A program made the position numbers and the translations under genes. A stretch of 64,000 bases of DNA from Edaphobacter dinghuensis (lineage in GTDB: Bacteria > Acidobacteriota > Terriglobia > Terriglobales > Acidobacteriaceae). Numbering within the stretch: position 1 is the first letter of the stretch; every line of letters starts with the position of its first letter. The DNA lies in contig NZ_BMGT01000001.1 of the NCBI RefSeq assembly GCF_014640335.1, positions 1,380,628-1,444,627 on the forward strand. Reading direction: 5' to 3'. This document shows positions 51,152 through 60,596 of the stretch, piece by piece. Below the pieces are notes generated by a model. The model made no database searches. It saw only the letters and a list, made by a program, of their open reading frames with translations, and was not told where the DNA came from.

Positions 51152-51988
51152 GTGACCAATCCATTCGACATTGCCGGCGTGCCTGTAGGTCGCGGCCGAC
51201 TCTTCCTTATTGCGGGCCCTTGCGTCATTGAGTCTGAGGCTCATGTTCGCAAGATGGCCGACTCCATTCAGCGCATCGCCTCCGATCTTGGCGTGCCCTA
51301 TATCTTCAAGGCCAGTTACGACAAGGCCAACCGCACCTCGATCAAGAGCTTTCGCGGCCCCGGTCTGGTTGAAGGCTGCCGCATTCTGCGCGCGGTTGCC
51401 AAGGACACTGGCCTGCCTGTTCTCACCGATGTGCACACCCCGCAGGATTGCAAGGATGCGAGCGAAGCGCTTGGCGACGTCGAAGCAGTTCTGCAGATTC
51501 CTGCTTTTCTCTGCCGCCAGACTGACCTGCTGATCGCTGCGGCCGAGACTGGCCGGGCCATCAATGTGAAGAAGGGCCAGTTTGTGGCTCCGTGGGACAT
51601 GCGTCACGCTGTTGAGAAGATTCGCGAGAGCGGCAATCAACGAGTCTTCCTTACTGAGCGAGGAGCAAGCTTTGGCTACAACAACCTTGTCGTCGATATG
51701 CGCTCGCTGCCGGTGATGCGTGGCTTTGCACCGGTCGTCTTCGACGGTACCCACTCCGTGCAGACGCCGTCTGCCGGGAATGGAGTTTCGGGTGGACAGC
51801 CAGAGTTTATCCCTGTGCTTGCGCGTGCGGCTGTAGCTGCCGGGATCGACGGCGTCTTCCTCGAGGTGCATGACAACCCTGCCCAGGCGAAATCGGATGG
51901 CGCGAACGCCCTTCACCTTGAGAAGTTGAAACCGGTTCTCGATCAGCTTCTTGCTGTTCATCAGGCGGTAAGCGCGTCCAGGGTTTAG
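51152..51988 (+). CDS. kdsA: 3-deoxy-8-phosphooctulonate synthase (KDO8P synthase)
   Basis: 278 residues, GTG start at 51152 without a strong ribosome binding site. IAGPCVIESE, FKASYDKANRTSIKSFRGPGLVEGCRIL, VLTDVHTPQDC, LQIPAFLCRQTDLL, INVKKGQFVAPWDM and FDGTHSVQTPS are all KdsA blocks. The CVIE and HxD-type metal ligands are present: the Cys in GPCVIE, which in metal-dependent enzymes binds a divalent ion, is conserved, so this is the metal-dependent class. It condenses PEP with arabinose-5-phosphate for the Kdo of lipopolysaccharide; the organism therefore makes Kdo-containing LPS. Confidence 0.96.
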   Translation: MTNPFDIAGVPVGRGRLFLIAGPCVIESEAHVRKMADSIQRIASDLGVPYIFKASYDKANRTSIKSFRGPGLVEGCRILRAVAKDTGLPVLTDVHTPQDCKDASEALGDVEAVLQIPAFLCRQTDLLIAAAETGRAINVKKGQFVAPWDMRHAVEKIRESGNQRVFLTERGASFGYNNLVVDMRSLPVMRGFAPVVFDGTHSVQTPSAGNGVSGGQPEFIPVLARAAVAAGIDGVFLEVHDNPAQAKSDGANALHLEKLKPVLDQLLAVHQAVSASRV

Positions 51989-51990
51989 AG

Positions 51991-52077
51991 ATGCATCGCG
52001 CTCTCGCAGCCTTGGGCTTCGATGATGTGACGGTGGAGTTTATGGTGACTGGCAAAAGGACTAAGCTTTTGGCATGA
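51991..52077 (+). CDS. Possible 28-codon leader ORF translationally coupled to xdhC
   Basis: Starts with ATG at 51991 and stops at 52077, overlapping the xdhC start by 4 nt (ATGA at 52074). Peptide MHRALAALGFDDVTVEFMVTG plus 7 more residues. It has no convincing ribosome binding site. It may be a true coupled small ORF, or the tail of a decayed gene; I cannot tell which. Confidence 0.35.
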   Translation: MHRALAALGFDDVTVEFMVTGKRTKLLA

Positions 52078-53180
52078 GGGAGCGGCGGCAGATCGTTCGG
52101 CTATGGCGGCAGGGCAATGCTGCGGTGCTGGTGACACTGGTCAGGGTGGCGGGATCGAGTTATCGGCAGGTAGGGGCGCGTCTGCTGCTCGACACCAAAG
52201 GGAAGTACGCAGGAACGATCAGCGGAGGGTGTCTCGAGACGGAGTTGACTCGCAAGGCGGCGTGGATGGTGCGAGACGGGGCAACGGTGGAGCGATACTC
52301 CACCGCATTCGATGACACGGAAGAGATTCCGTTTGGATTGGGCTGCGGAGGGATCGTCGATCTGCTGGTAGAGCCGGCGGAGAGCCTGGAGTGTCGCGCT
52401 CTGATGGAGGCTATGGAAGATTCGCTGCGCGGCAATGAGGCCACCGTCGTGACGTGGCTGCCGGGAGAAGGGAAGGAGTTGCGGCGGGTGATCTTCGGCT
52501 CCGATGGTGGGGTTGTCTTTGCGAGTGCGGGGTTGGACCAGGAGACGATTAACAGCGCGAGGGGGCTGCTGGCGGGAGGAAGATACGAGGGGCGGTTTGT
52601 GGAGGAACTGCGTGCTCCGCAACGTCTGTTTATGCTGGGTGCGGGAGACGATGCCAGGCCGCTGGTGAGTATGGCTTCTTTGCTGGGCTGGAGTGTGATT
52701 GTAGCGGATGGAAGAGCGCAGCTGGCGCGAGCGGAGCGGTTTGCCGAGGCGGAGCGGGTGGTGACACTCGGCGAGGCAGGAGCTTCGGAACTTGGTATAA
52801 GGCGAAGTGACGCGGTGGTTCTGATGACGCATAGCTATGAGCAGGATCGGGAGATTCTGGCGTCGCTGTTGCCGATGGCGCCGGGATATGTCGGGTTGTT
52901 GGGTGCCCGGCATCGCAGCAGCCTGTTGGTGAGCGAGGCTGCGTCGAGGCTTGGCTGGACGGTGGCTGAGTGCTGCGAGTTGATTCACGCTCCGGTGGGG
53001 CTCGACCTGGGGGGCGAGGGTCCGGAGGCGATTGCGCTGGCAGTGATTGCAGAGGTGCAGGCGTACTGCCAGGGCAAGATAGGGATCTCACGGCGGCTGA
53101 CGGCAGAGAGCATAGCGCGGCAGATAGAACTGGGTGGGGCTTCGCGGTATCTGCAGATGCAGTGCGCGATGGAACAGTGA
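52074..53180 (+). CDS. XdhC/CoxI family molybdenum-enzyme maturation factor
   Basis: 368 residues. N-terminal XdhC_CoxI domain (about 12-75, GNAAVLVTLVRVAGSSYRQVGARLLL and TISGGCLETEL) and C-terminal XdhC Rossmann domain (about 185-335, LGWSVIVADGRAQLARAERFAEAERV, VVLMTHSYEQDREIL and GYVGLLGARHR). The CGGxVD-like GCGGIVDLLVEP motif is typical. XdhC binds molybdenum cofactor, aids its sulfuration and delivers it to xanthine dehydrogenase or CO dehydrogenase-like enzymes. The mocA-like gene follows. The target oxidoreductase is not in this window. Confidence 0.9.
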   Translation: MRERRQIVRLWRQGNAAVLVTLVRVAGSSYRQVGARLLLDTKGKYAGTISGGCLETELTRKAAWMVRDGATVERYSTAFDDTEEIPFGLGCGGIVDLLVEPAESLECRALMEAMEDSLRGNEATVVTWLPGEGKELRRVIFGSDGGVVFASAGLDQETINSARGLLAGGRYEGRFVEELRAPQRLFMLGAGDDARPLVSMASLLGWSVIVADGRAQLARAERFAEAERVVTLGEAGASELGIRRSDAVVLMTHSYEQDREILASLLPMAPGYVGLLGARHRSSLLVSEAASRLGWTVAECCELIHAPVGLDLGGEGPEAIALAVIAEVQAYCQGKIGISRRLTAESIARQIELGGASRYLQMQCAMEQ

Positions 53181-53231
53181 TGCGGTAGAGGCCTTCCGTC
53201 GCTGATGCTCGACGATGTGGCAGAGGAGAGC

Positions 53232-53810
53232 ATGGAAGGTTCGGCGGATATCGCGGCAGTGATACTGGCAGCAGGAGCTTCGCGGCGACTGGGTTCGCCG
53301 AAACAGCTTGCGATGCTGGGAGACGAGACCCTGCTTGAGAGAGCGGTACGAGTGGCACGTGCGGCTGGTTGCTCGCCGGTTATTGTTGTGTTGGGTGCAG
53401 AGCATCAGCGGGTGTCGGCAGGTTGCCTGTTGGGTGACGCGATAACAGTTCTTCACGATGATTGGGAGCAGGGCATGGGCTCCTCGATTGCACTGGGGGT
53501 GCAGGCTTGTGAGAGCAAAGAGGTTGCTGGGGTGGTGGTGATGACCTGTGATCAGCCTGCAGTGACGGCAGAGCATCTGCGGCGGCTGATGACTCAGCCT
53601 GTGGCGAAGGCCTCGCGATACGCGGGAAGAAAGGGTGTTCCGGCGTTCTTCCCCGCACAGTATTTTGACGAGTTGAAAGAGTTGAGCGGCGATGTGGGAG
53701 CGCGAGAGCTGCTGCGATCTGCCGAGACCGTGGAGCTGGAAGAAGGAGAGCTGGATGTGGACACTCCAGAGGATTTGGAGCGAGCTCGGAAGCTGTTCGG
53801 CCACGAGTGA
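53232..53810 (+). CDS. MocA-like molybdenum cofactor nucleotidyltransferase
   Basis: 192 residues from the ATG at 53232, with AGGAG 5 nt upstream; the frame reaches back to 53205 but lacks a site there. IAAVILAAGASRRLGSPKQLAMLGDETLLERAVRVARAAGC is the nucleotide-binding loop of NTP_transf_3; GVVVMTCDQPAVTAEHL has the metal-binding Asp, and RYAGRKGVPAFFPAQYFDEL and LDVDTPEDLERAR complete the MobA/MocA-like fold. It probably makes molybdopterin cytosine dinucleotide for the enzyme served by xdhC. 51 nt downstream of xdhC in the same direction. Confidence 0.88.
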   Translation: MEGSADIAAVILAAGASRRLGSPKQLAMLGDETLLERAVRVARAAGCSPVIVVLGAEHQRVSAGCLLGDAITVLHDDWEQGMGSSIALGVQACESKEVAGVVVMTCDQPAVTAEHLRRLMTQPVAKASRYAGRKGVPAFFPAQYFDELKELSGDVGARELLRSAETVELEEGELDVDTPEDLERARKLFGHE

Positions 53811-53864
53811 GAGTTGCGTCTTGCTGCAATGGCTGACCGTGTCTTTTCGACGAGCATGAGACAT

Positions 53865-53905
53865 AAAAAGACCCGCCCGAATCATTCGGGCGGGTCTTTT
53901 TGTGG
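53865..53905. terminator. Bidirectional intrinsic terminator
   Basis: AAAAAGACCCGCCCGAAT at 53865-53882 pairs with its reverse complement at 53884-53901; flanking A and T runs make it work in both directions between mocA (+) and the lipoprotein gene (-). Confidence 0.93.
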
Positions 53906-53922
53906 GGTACAGCAGTATGAGA

Positions 53923-56295
53923 TTACGAGGTGCTCTTCCTAGGGCGCTGTACCAGCAGGTTAGGTACGGCGTAGCCGCTGCCTGAGATGGGAGGCAGGTT
54001 GGGAGCGATTGCCTTGGTGGGTTGATCGACCAGCGTGGTGCGGTCGATCAGGTGGACTTCGTTGTCGCCGGAGGTGCCGACGTAGAAGGTGAAGTTGTCG
54101 GCGCTGACGACTCCGGCTACCGGAGCAATCGGTGCGCTGGGGTTACCGGTCACCTGCAGGAGCGGGATGTTGGCGATGGTGCCTGTGCCTGGCGTGTAGT
54201 AAGGGACAACTCCGCCGGTGCCGGTGTAGGTGACGAAGGCGACGGTGGAGTCCGAGGTGGGATCGACGCCGGTGATTGCGGTCGGGGTGACTCCGGCCAG
54301 GGTCAGAGGAGCGCCCGGAGTAGCATCAAACTTCGTCCCTGCTGGATCGCACTGACCAGTCGGAACACCGTTCGGTAGCGAGATATCGATCAGGCTGTCG
54401 CTCGCCGCGGTGGCGCCGAGAATGTGCTTGCCGTCGTTGGTGGCGGCGATGAGATCGGTTGCCGGTGCGGTGACTCCGGCATCGGGGTAGAAGACGTTGG
54501 TGGTGGATGGGAGCCCATTGATCGTGGTCGTGGTGGTGACGGGGCATTGGCCGCGCGCCGTGGTCGTGCTGCCGGCGAGGAAGGCTCCTGCACTGGGCAC
54601 GGTGATGGCTACGTCGGTTGCCGGATCGCTGAGGTTGATGCTCGACCATCCGGTAAGGGTGGAGTGCACCAGCAACTGGTTGGTTGTGGTCGTGATGTAG
54701 GCGGTCTGGCTATCGGGGGAGAACTCGGCGTGGGTTCCGATGCCGCCATACTGGGTCTGGATGGCGGAGGCGGTAGCGGTGGTTCCCGTTGTGCTGTAGA
54801 GATAGATTAACTGCCGGCTAGGATCGGTGACGACCAGAAGAGTGTTGTCGGGCGAGACTGCCAGCACCTGCCCCATGACGGTGATGTCCTGGGCGGAGAG
54901 GCTGTTGGTCAGCGCGTTGAACGTCATCAGCTCGTTTGCGCTGCCCATGTAGATCGAGGAGCCATCGTTGCTGATGACCATCGAGTTGGGGACGTAGGGC
55001 AGACGCACCGGGTTGCCGATCACGTTCGTGGTGAAATCCACAGGCACGATGTACTGCGAATTGGTGCTGCCGATATAGAGCGCCGTGCTGTTCTTGCCGA
55101 TGGAGGTGACGTTGAACTCGTTAGACAGGATCGGGGTTCCGTTGCCGAAGAGGCCGATCTGATTGAACGGCGAAGGATTGCACGAGGGGGGCTGGCAGAT
55201 GGCAGTGATGCCGGCGGCACCGGGAAAGAGCGGTGTAATCGTCGAGTTGCCGGGAATCGTCGTCGGGGTGGTGGAGACAAACTCCAGCGTAAGCCCGGTG
55301 AGGACAGTGCCGTTTGTGTCGGTTACGACTGCGTTGAGCGGAAGGGGATTGTTGGGGTTGATGCTGGCAGAGTCCCCGCTAAAGCCGGGAGCGCTGAGAA
55401 CGATCGATTTTGGCGGGCAGGTGGAGAAGAAGCCCGCGGAGCTGCCGGCATTGGACAGGTTGGAGGTGATGATGGTTGAGCCCGGTGCCTGTGCGGTGGC
55501 GACGCCGTTCTGGTCGATAGTCACAATGGACGCGGTTTGAGGCGTATACGTGGGATGGCCGACCTGGCAGCTGATGTTAACCTGCGACGAGCCGGTGCCG
55601 GCATAGACGCGGGCAGCAAGCTGGCCGGTGGTCCCTTGAGAGAGACACGCATTAGAGACGTAGGCGGTGCTGGTTGCCAGGGGCTGGGTGCAGCATCCGT
55701 TGCTGGGGTTGATCGTGCAGCTGGTCGTCGATGTGGAGTAGGCGGCAGGGCTGCAGTTGGTCGCAGGATCGCTTCCTGTGCAGTCTGCCGATGTCGCTGA
55801 TGGTGGACCCAGAACGACGCTGGTGACGACGGGGTGCACGTAAACCGGCAATGGATTGCTGTTGGCGCCGTCGGCGCTGGCGACCACAAAGAAGGTTCCG
55901 GTCTTATTGTTGGGAATGCAGTAGGTGTAATCCGCGACACCGGCGCCGGAGTTGCGGTTCCATGTACCGGCGCAGACGCGGCCCGTGGTGGGCTGCACGT
56001 CGACGATGCTCTTGGAGGTGTCGGACGAGCCGTAGGTGTAGGAGGGAACGCTAACGCTGTTGCCTTTGCAATCGGTCGCAGAAGGCGCGGTGATCTGACC
56101 GATCGAGCCGTAATTAAGCGAGATGCCGTAGACCTTCGGCGTCAGCGTAATGGTTGTCAGTTGGCCTACCTGAGGTCCGGAATCTCCGCCATTACAAAAA
56201 ACTACGGCTGCAGATTTCTTTGCGCAGCCTGAGATCGAGACACCAAAAGGAATCGTGAAAAGAAGAAGGATTACTAAGCCGACAAACCTACGCAT
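53923..56295 (-). CDS. Secreted lipoprotein with Ig-like and beta-propeller domains
   Basis: 790 residues. Lipobox ISGC with Cys24 follows a signal peptide (MRRFVGLVILLLFTIPFGVSISGC), so it should be anchored to a membrane. The N-terminal half holds Big_2-like Ig domains (for example ITLTPKVYGISLNYGSIGQITAPSATDCKGN, with VTSVVLGPPSATSADC), Cys-rich and Thr/Ser-rich. Residues about 390-770 read as a seven-bladed propeller (YVPNSMVISNDGSSIYMGSANELMTFN; TVMGQVLAVSPDNTLLVVTDPSRQLIYLY). Such proteins may bind surface ligands or matrix. No close partner; the terminator at 53865 lies after it. Confidence 0.72.
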   Translation of the reverse strand: MRRFVGLVILLLFTIPFGVSISGCAKKSAAVVFCNGGDSGPQVGQLTTITLTPKVYGISLNYGSIGQITAPSATDCKGNSVSVPSYTYGSSDTSKSIVDVQPTTGRVCAGTWNRNSGAGVADYTYCIPNNKTGTFFVVASADGANSNPLPVYVHPVVTSVVLGPPSATSADCTGSDPATNCSPAAYSTSTTSCTINPSNGCCTQPLATSTAYVSNACLSQGTTGQLAARVYAGTGSSQVNISCQVGHPTYTPQTASIVTIDQNGVATAQAPGSTIITSNLSNAGSSAGFFSTCPPKSIVLSAPGFSGDSASINPNNPLPLNAVVTDTNGTVLTGLTLEFVSTTPTTIPGNSTITPLFPGAAGITAICQPPSCNPSPFNQIGLFGNGTPILSNEFNVTSIGKNSTALYIGSTNSQYIVPVDFTTNVIGNPVRLPYVPNSMVISNDGSSIYMGSANELMTFNALTNSLSAQDITVMGQVLAVSPDNTLLVVTDPSRQLIYLYSTTGTTATASAIQTQYGGIGTHAEFSPDSQTAYITTTTNQLLVHSTLTGWSSINLSDPATDVAITVPSAGAFLAGSTTTARGQCPVTTTTTINGLPSTTNVFYPDAGVTAPATDLIAATNDGKHILGATAASDSLIDISLPNGVPTGQCDPAGTKFDATPGAPLTLAGVTPTAITGVDPTSDSTVAFVTYTGTGGVVPYYTPGTGTIANIPLLQVTGNPSAPIAPVAGVVSADNFTFYVGTSGDNEVHLIDRTTLVDQPTKAIAPNLPPISGSGYAVPNLLVQRPRKSTS

Positions 56296-56410
56296 TGAAC
56301 CTCCCCGTCCAACCGGACCCTCAGTTGAACGGTCTCACCGCACTCTGAATTACCGAAGCACCAGTGTAAAAGGTGCATGAGCGGGAAGCAAATGAGGGCG
56401 AAACTGAAGA

Positions 56411-58459
56411 TCAGGGCATCTCGGTTTCGAACCAGCGCAGGGCCCGTTCAAGGACGTCGCGGGTGTGGTCTGGGTTGACGAAATGGTGGCCTTCGTCGGG
56501 GTAGACGACGAGCTGAGTCTTTACTCCTTCGGCGCGGAGGGCATGCCAGAACTCGAAGCTCTGTGGAGCGGGGCATTCGCCGTCGCGATCGCCTACGACG
56601 AGTAAAGTTGGGGCCTTTACGTTTTTGATGTAGTTGATGGCAGAGCTTTTTGCGTAGATGGCTGGGTCGTCGTAGACGGACTTGCCGAAGAAGGGAATCA
56701 TCCACTGGTCGATGGAGTTTTCGCCGTAGTAGCTCTTCCAGTCGCTGATGCCTGCTCCGGCGACGGCCGCTTTGAAACGGGCGGTTTGGGTGACGGCGAA
56801 CATGGTCGTGAAGCCGCCGTAGCTCCAGCCGGTGATGCCTTCGCGGGACTTGTCGATGGGAAAGTGCGCTTCGAGGAAGTCCATTCCGGCGAGCGTGTCG
56901 CGCAGATCGCCGTAGCCGAAGTCTTTGACGTTCGCCTGGGTGAACTTTTCTCCTTTACCGAAGCTGCCGCGCGCATTGGGCATGAAGACAAAGTAGCCGA
57001 GCGCAGAGAAGGGGACGCCGCCATAGCTGGCGCTTGGCCAGCGGGGTGTGACGGCTGCTGAGGGGCCACCGTGGATATAGACGAGGAGCGGATATTTTTT
57101 GGCGGGGTCGTAGTCTGCGGGGTAGAGGAGCCAGCCCTGCACGTTGAAGCCTTCATTGCTCCAGTTGATGTCTTCCGTCTTGCCCCAGCGCGGCTTTAGA
57201 TCGTCGTTGAGATGAGTGATTTGCCGGAGATGATTGATCGGGCCGGCCCAGACCTCGGGGGCTTGCTCGAAGGAGGTTCGCACGAGCGCGACGTCCTCGG
57301 TCTTCGAGGTGGAGATGCTCATGACCAGCTCGTTTGCCCAAATGGTTTCGGGAAGGGTGATGTCGACCGCCTTTGCGTCGGTGCCTGTCTCTACATTGAG
57401 GGCCGTAATGTGCGTGCTGCCGCCGACGTGTTCGGCAAGGCCGATGAGCTTGGGGGAGAGCCACTGGATAAAGGCCACCGACGAGGTTCTTCCGGGAGTA
57501 AGGTCTTGCGGCTCGCCGCCGGTGGAGGAGATTAAATAGATGTCGCCGCCGGTCGAGCCCTGATCGCTCATCAGGCCGCCGATGAAGGCGATTTGCTTGC
57601 CGTCGGGCGACCAGCGAGGGACGGCGATCTGAAGGTTGTGCAGGGAGCCGGAGATTTCTGTCGGCTTCAGGATCGATTGCGGCTGTGCGGTCTGGTCTGC
57701 CTTCTGGACGTAGAGTTGGGCGACCCACCAGTTGTTTTCGCCGGGAGGGTTGGCGGCGACGTAGGCAAGGTGCCTGGAGTCTGGTGACCAGTCGAACTCG
57801 TAGACGTGCAGGCTGGCCGGGGTGAGTTGTGTGACCGTGCCGCTGGCTACGTCCACCGCGGCTACCCGTTGGATCTCGATGCCGTCCTCGCCGATGACGC
57901 CGTTCCACGGCTTCATCGCGGCGAGCGCTCCGGCGTTGCGGGTGGCGTTTTCGACGAAGAGAAAGCCGATGGAGCGGCCATCGGGTGACCATGCGGGCAT
58001 GTCGATCTCGCCAACAATGTGGGTGAGTTGTCGGCACTGGCCGGTCTTCTTTGACCAGATGAAGATCTGCTCCTGATCGGCTTTGTCTTCTTTTGCTGCA
58101 CAAGTGGACTCGAACGCTAGCCATTGGCCGTCGGGCGACCAGATGGGGACTTCGTTGGAGCAGTCAGTCGCTTCAGCCTCGGTTCTGAGCAGGTTGTCCT
58201 TTGCCGGGTTGGCGATATCGGTCAGGTGAATTTGTGAGCCGTCGGAGGTCTCGACCGACCATGCCACCGTCTTGCCGTCAGGAGAGATAGCGGCCTCGGT
58301 CGGCTCTTTCGTCTGGCCGAGCATCTGGATCAGGGAGGGGATGCGCTCGTCCCGATGAGGCGCCGAAGTTGTGGTTTGAGCAGCGAGAGGGCTGAGAGCA
58401 GAGGCTGAGACGACTACGAAGATGGCCGAAAGCCGCAGCGGGAGGAGGGCGCAATTCAT
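56411..58459 (-). CDS. S9 family (prolyl oligopeptidase/DPP-like) peptidase, secreted
   Basis: 682 residues. Signal peptide (about 1-30), N-terminal WD40-like/DPP beta-propeller (about 40-400, with several ISPDGKTVAWS and WSPDGKQIAF repeats), and a C-terminal alpha/beta hydrolase (about 420-680) with the nucleophile S546 in GWSYGGF, Asp in LLVVGDRDGECP and His in PDEGHHFV. It cleaves peptides after proline or other small residues in the periplasm. The next gene downstream, 39 nt before its own... upstream neighbour, is the TPR protein on the same strand, so they may share a transcript. Confidence 0.9.
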   Translation of the reverse strand: MNCALLPLRLSAIFVVVSASALSPLAAQTTTSAPHRDERIPSLIQMLGQTKEPTEAAISPDGKTVAWSVETSDGSQIHLTDIANPAKDNLLRTEAEATDCSNEVPIWSPDGQWLAFESTCAAKEDKADQEQIFIWSKKTGQCRQLTHIVGEIDMPAWSPDGRSIGFLFVENATRNAGALAAMKPWNGVIGEDGIEIQRVAAVDVASGTVTQLTPASLHVYEFDWSPDSRHLAYVAANPPGENNWWVAQLYVQKADQTAQPQSILKPTEISGSLHNLQIAVPRWSPDGKQIAFIGGLMSDQGSTGGDIYLISSTGGEPQDLTPGRTSSVAFIQWLSPKLIGLAEHVGGSTHITALNVETGTDAKAVDITLPETIWANELVMSISTSKTEDVALVRTSFEQAPEVWAGPINHLRQITHLNDDLKPRWGKTEDINWSNEGFNVQGWLLYPADYDPAKKYPLLVYIHGGPSAAVTPRWPSASYGGVPFSALGYFVFMPNARGSFGKGEKFTQANVKDFGYGDLRDTLAGMDFLEAHFPIDKSREGITGWSYGGFTTMFAVTQTARFKAAVAGAGISDWKSYYGENSIDQWMIPFFGKSVYDDPAIYAKSSAINYIKNVKAPTLLVVGDRDGECPAPQSFEFWHALRAEGVKTQLVVYPDEGHHFVNPDHTRDVLERALRWFETEMP

Positions 58460-58498
58460 GCGAAAAGGCTAGCATGGAGGCCGATTAGCAGACGTCTT

Positions 58499-60031
58499 TC
58501 ACGGTCTTGATGCGATGAGACCACCTTCCGCTCGTATCTTGGCGGCGTAATCCTGCGACAGCGGGATATTTCCTGACTTTGCGGCGGCGGTCTCGGCTCC
58601 CAGAAGGGAATCGAGCTTGTTCGGAGCGAGTTTCAGCGCGGCTTGGTAGGCTTCGAGTGCTTCCTTTGGTCGATTCATTCGCAGCAACATCTCTCCGAGC
58701 ATCTCGCCGGTTGGGCGGGGCAGGATATCGGCGTAGTACATTGGATGGTCACGCTCATACTGGGCTGCGTTTCTGAGGTGAGCGACCGCCTCGTCGTGCT
58801 TTCCTTTAGAGAAGAGCGTCCAAGCCTCAGCCTCGGTCAGTGCCAGTCCCAGAACGTCTCCCCAACCATGCCCCTTGATCCATGCGGCTGATGATCTTCG
58901 ATATTGCTCGAGGGCCTGCTCTGCTGTATGAGGATCGCCCAGATGGGCTGCGGCAATGGTTTGTATCCAGTAAGCATCAAAGTTTTCGTCAAACTGAGAT
59001 GTTGCGGGCGGCTTAATGATGGCGGCATCCTGCCAGTTGTGCGTCTCAAGGTCATAGTAGATTCTTGCGTCGATGGGAAGCCAGGGGTCGGTCTTTGCGA
59101 TCTCGTCTATCTGTCGGATGATCTGTTGCGCCTGCCGGTCCTGACCTAATTGAAGATAGGCGTATTCCATGTTGTTCAAGGCATGGAGTTCGTCGAACCG
59201 GCCGTCGCGGCCAGTCTTCACCCACTCGGCGGCTACGCGAGCTGACGCCTGATTGGTCTCGATGGACTCTTTCCAATAACCGAGTCGATTGAAGATATGA
59301 GATGGCATGTGGAGCGCGTGGGGAGAGTCAGGGGCGATCGATGCATATTTGCGAGCTGCGGGGAGCGCTATTTCGGCCAACTCGGCGGTGTCGGCTGCGT
59401 GAATGATGTAGTGTGCTGCGCCGGGATTGTCTGGATACTGCTGGAAGATGGGCAAGAAGATCGCTAACGCTTTCTTGCGCTGCTCTATCCCTTGTTTTCC
59501 CGGTCCTGCCGTCCAGGTCAATCCTAGACCGTAAAAGAGGCTTGCATTGATGTCATCGGGATATTTCTGGCGAAGCTCCTGCATGTGGACGAGATATTTT
59601 TGCCATCGTTCATCACCGGATGTTTTGTCGTACCCCTCGTACATGGCGCGAACGGCATCTACATACATCTGCTCGTGTTCTGTACCGGCTTTGATGGCAA
59701 GCCATGGCTGGAGTTGCAACCACCCTTTCGCGAGATCTTTTGGGGGAGCGTTAGCACCGTTGCGTTCGGTGGTCGCAAGGGCAATCCCCCATGCGGCTAT
59801 CACGCATTTGGGATCTTCTTGTTCAACCTGGCTGAATGCTGCTTCGGCTTCCTTGAACTCGAAGGAGTGGAGCAGAGCGAGTCCATAATCAAAATGGGCC
59901 TGGACCTGGGGTTGGCACGAGGTTGGAAAGTGAACGTCACCGAATCCGGACTTTTCGGCTCCAGACGCAGAGGCGGATGCCAGTGACAGGACGGACAGAG
60001 CGCAGGCGAGGAGAAGGCGGTATTTCGGCAA
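58499..60031 (-). CDS. Secreted TPR-repeat protein of unknown function
   Basis: 510 residues. Signal peptide (about 1-24). Tetratricopeptide-like repeats: QAHFDYGLALLHSFEFKEAEAAFSQVEQEDPKC, and near the end RPTGEMLGEMLLRMNRPKEALEAYQAALKLAPN. The central part (GLTWTAGPGKQGIEQRKKALAIFLPIFQQYPDNPGAAHYIIHAADTAELAE) is repeated-helix-like and includes a HYIIHA motif that recurs in related acidobacterial and proteobacterial proteins. No catalytic signature. Upstream of the S9 peptidase gene by 39 nt on the same strand. A scaffold role is only a guess. Confidence 0.75.
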   Translation of the reverse strand: MPKYRLLLACALSVLSLASASASGAEKSGFGDVHFPTSCQPQVQAHFDYGLALLHSFEFKEAEAAFSQVEQEDPKCVIAAWGIALATTERNGANAPPKDLAKGWLQLQPWLAIKAGTEHEQMYVDAVRAMYEGYDKTSGDERWQKYLVHMQELRQKYPDDINASLFYGLGLTWTAGPGKQGIEQRKKALAIFLPIFQQYPDNPGAAHYIIHAADTAELAEIALPAARKYASIAPDSPHALHMPSHIFNRLGYWKESIETNQASARVAAEWVKTGRDGRFDELHALNNMEYAYLQLGQDRQAQQIIRQIDEIAKTDPWLPIDARIYYDLETHNWQDAAIIKPPATSQFDENFDAYWIQTIAAAHLGDPHTAEQALEQYRRSSAAWIKGHGWGDVLGLALTEAEAWTLFSKGKHDEAVAHLRNAAQYERDHPMYYADILPRPTGEMLGEMLLRMNRPKEALEAYQAALKLAPNKLDSLLGAETAAAKSGNIPLSQDYAAKIRAEGGLIASRP

Positions 60032-60187
60032 GAGTGATCCCTCTAAAGAGAGCTTACCCTTGTGAAAATCGGCGCGTTTTTCGCCGTTCGGAGAGAGCGA
60101 TTCGGGCAGGATTCAGGTTCCGGTGATGGCCAAAGGTGATTTCAGCGCGTTTTGGGAGGATTGAGGCCAAGAAATGCCGGGAATTTG

Positions 60188-60216
60188 TTGACGGAATCAC
60201 ATGGAATTGCTATTGT
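60188..60216 (+). promoter_or_regulatory. Sigma-70 promoter of the str operon
   Basis: TTGACG at 60188-60193, 17-nt spacer, TATTGT at 60211-60216. Transcription would start near 60224, leaving about 455 nt of untranslated leader before rpsL. Confidence 0.5.
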
Positions 60217-60568
60217 TAGAAGGTTCCGCGAGTATCCAGATTGCGCTGTCAGCTAAGAATGACTCAGTTTGACGCGTAATTGGGGTGGAGACAAACCCCG
60301 CGCAGGCAGAGAATATCCGCTTGGGTTACACTGGATACAAGAGATTTCACCGCAGGACATTCCTGAATCCGATGTTTGGTTTTGGAGTGTCGTTACTCTG
60401 CGGCCTATCGCAATCGTGCCTGCGACACCCTCCACCCTGGATGGGCTATGCGGGCCGGAACAGCGAAACGGAGTCGGCTCTTCCTGTTTAGGAAATACGC
60501 TCGGCCACCGTCGACTGTTTTCGTCTGGTTATGGTTTTACAGACGCGAAGCAGGGCAGATCTTCGCAA

Positions 60569-60596
60569 GAGGCGCTTCAGCGTCCTCATTCTTTTT
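60569..60596 (+). terminator. Attenuator-like hairpin in the rpsL leader
   Basis: GAGGCGC at 60569-60575, TTCA loop, GCG at 60580-60582, a bulged T, CCTC at 60584-60587, then A-T-T-C and TTTTT at 60592-60596. A second perfect hairpin (GCGAAG at 60545-60550, CTTCGC at 60561-60566) sits directly upstream. The stem is short, so this is a candidate only. Confidence 0.35.
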
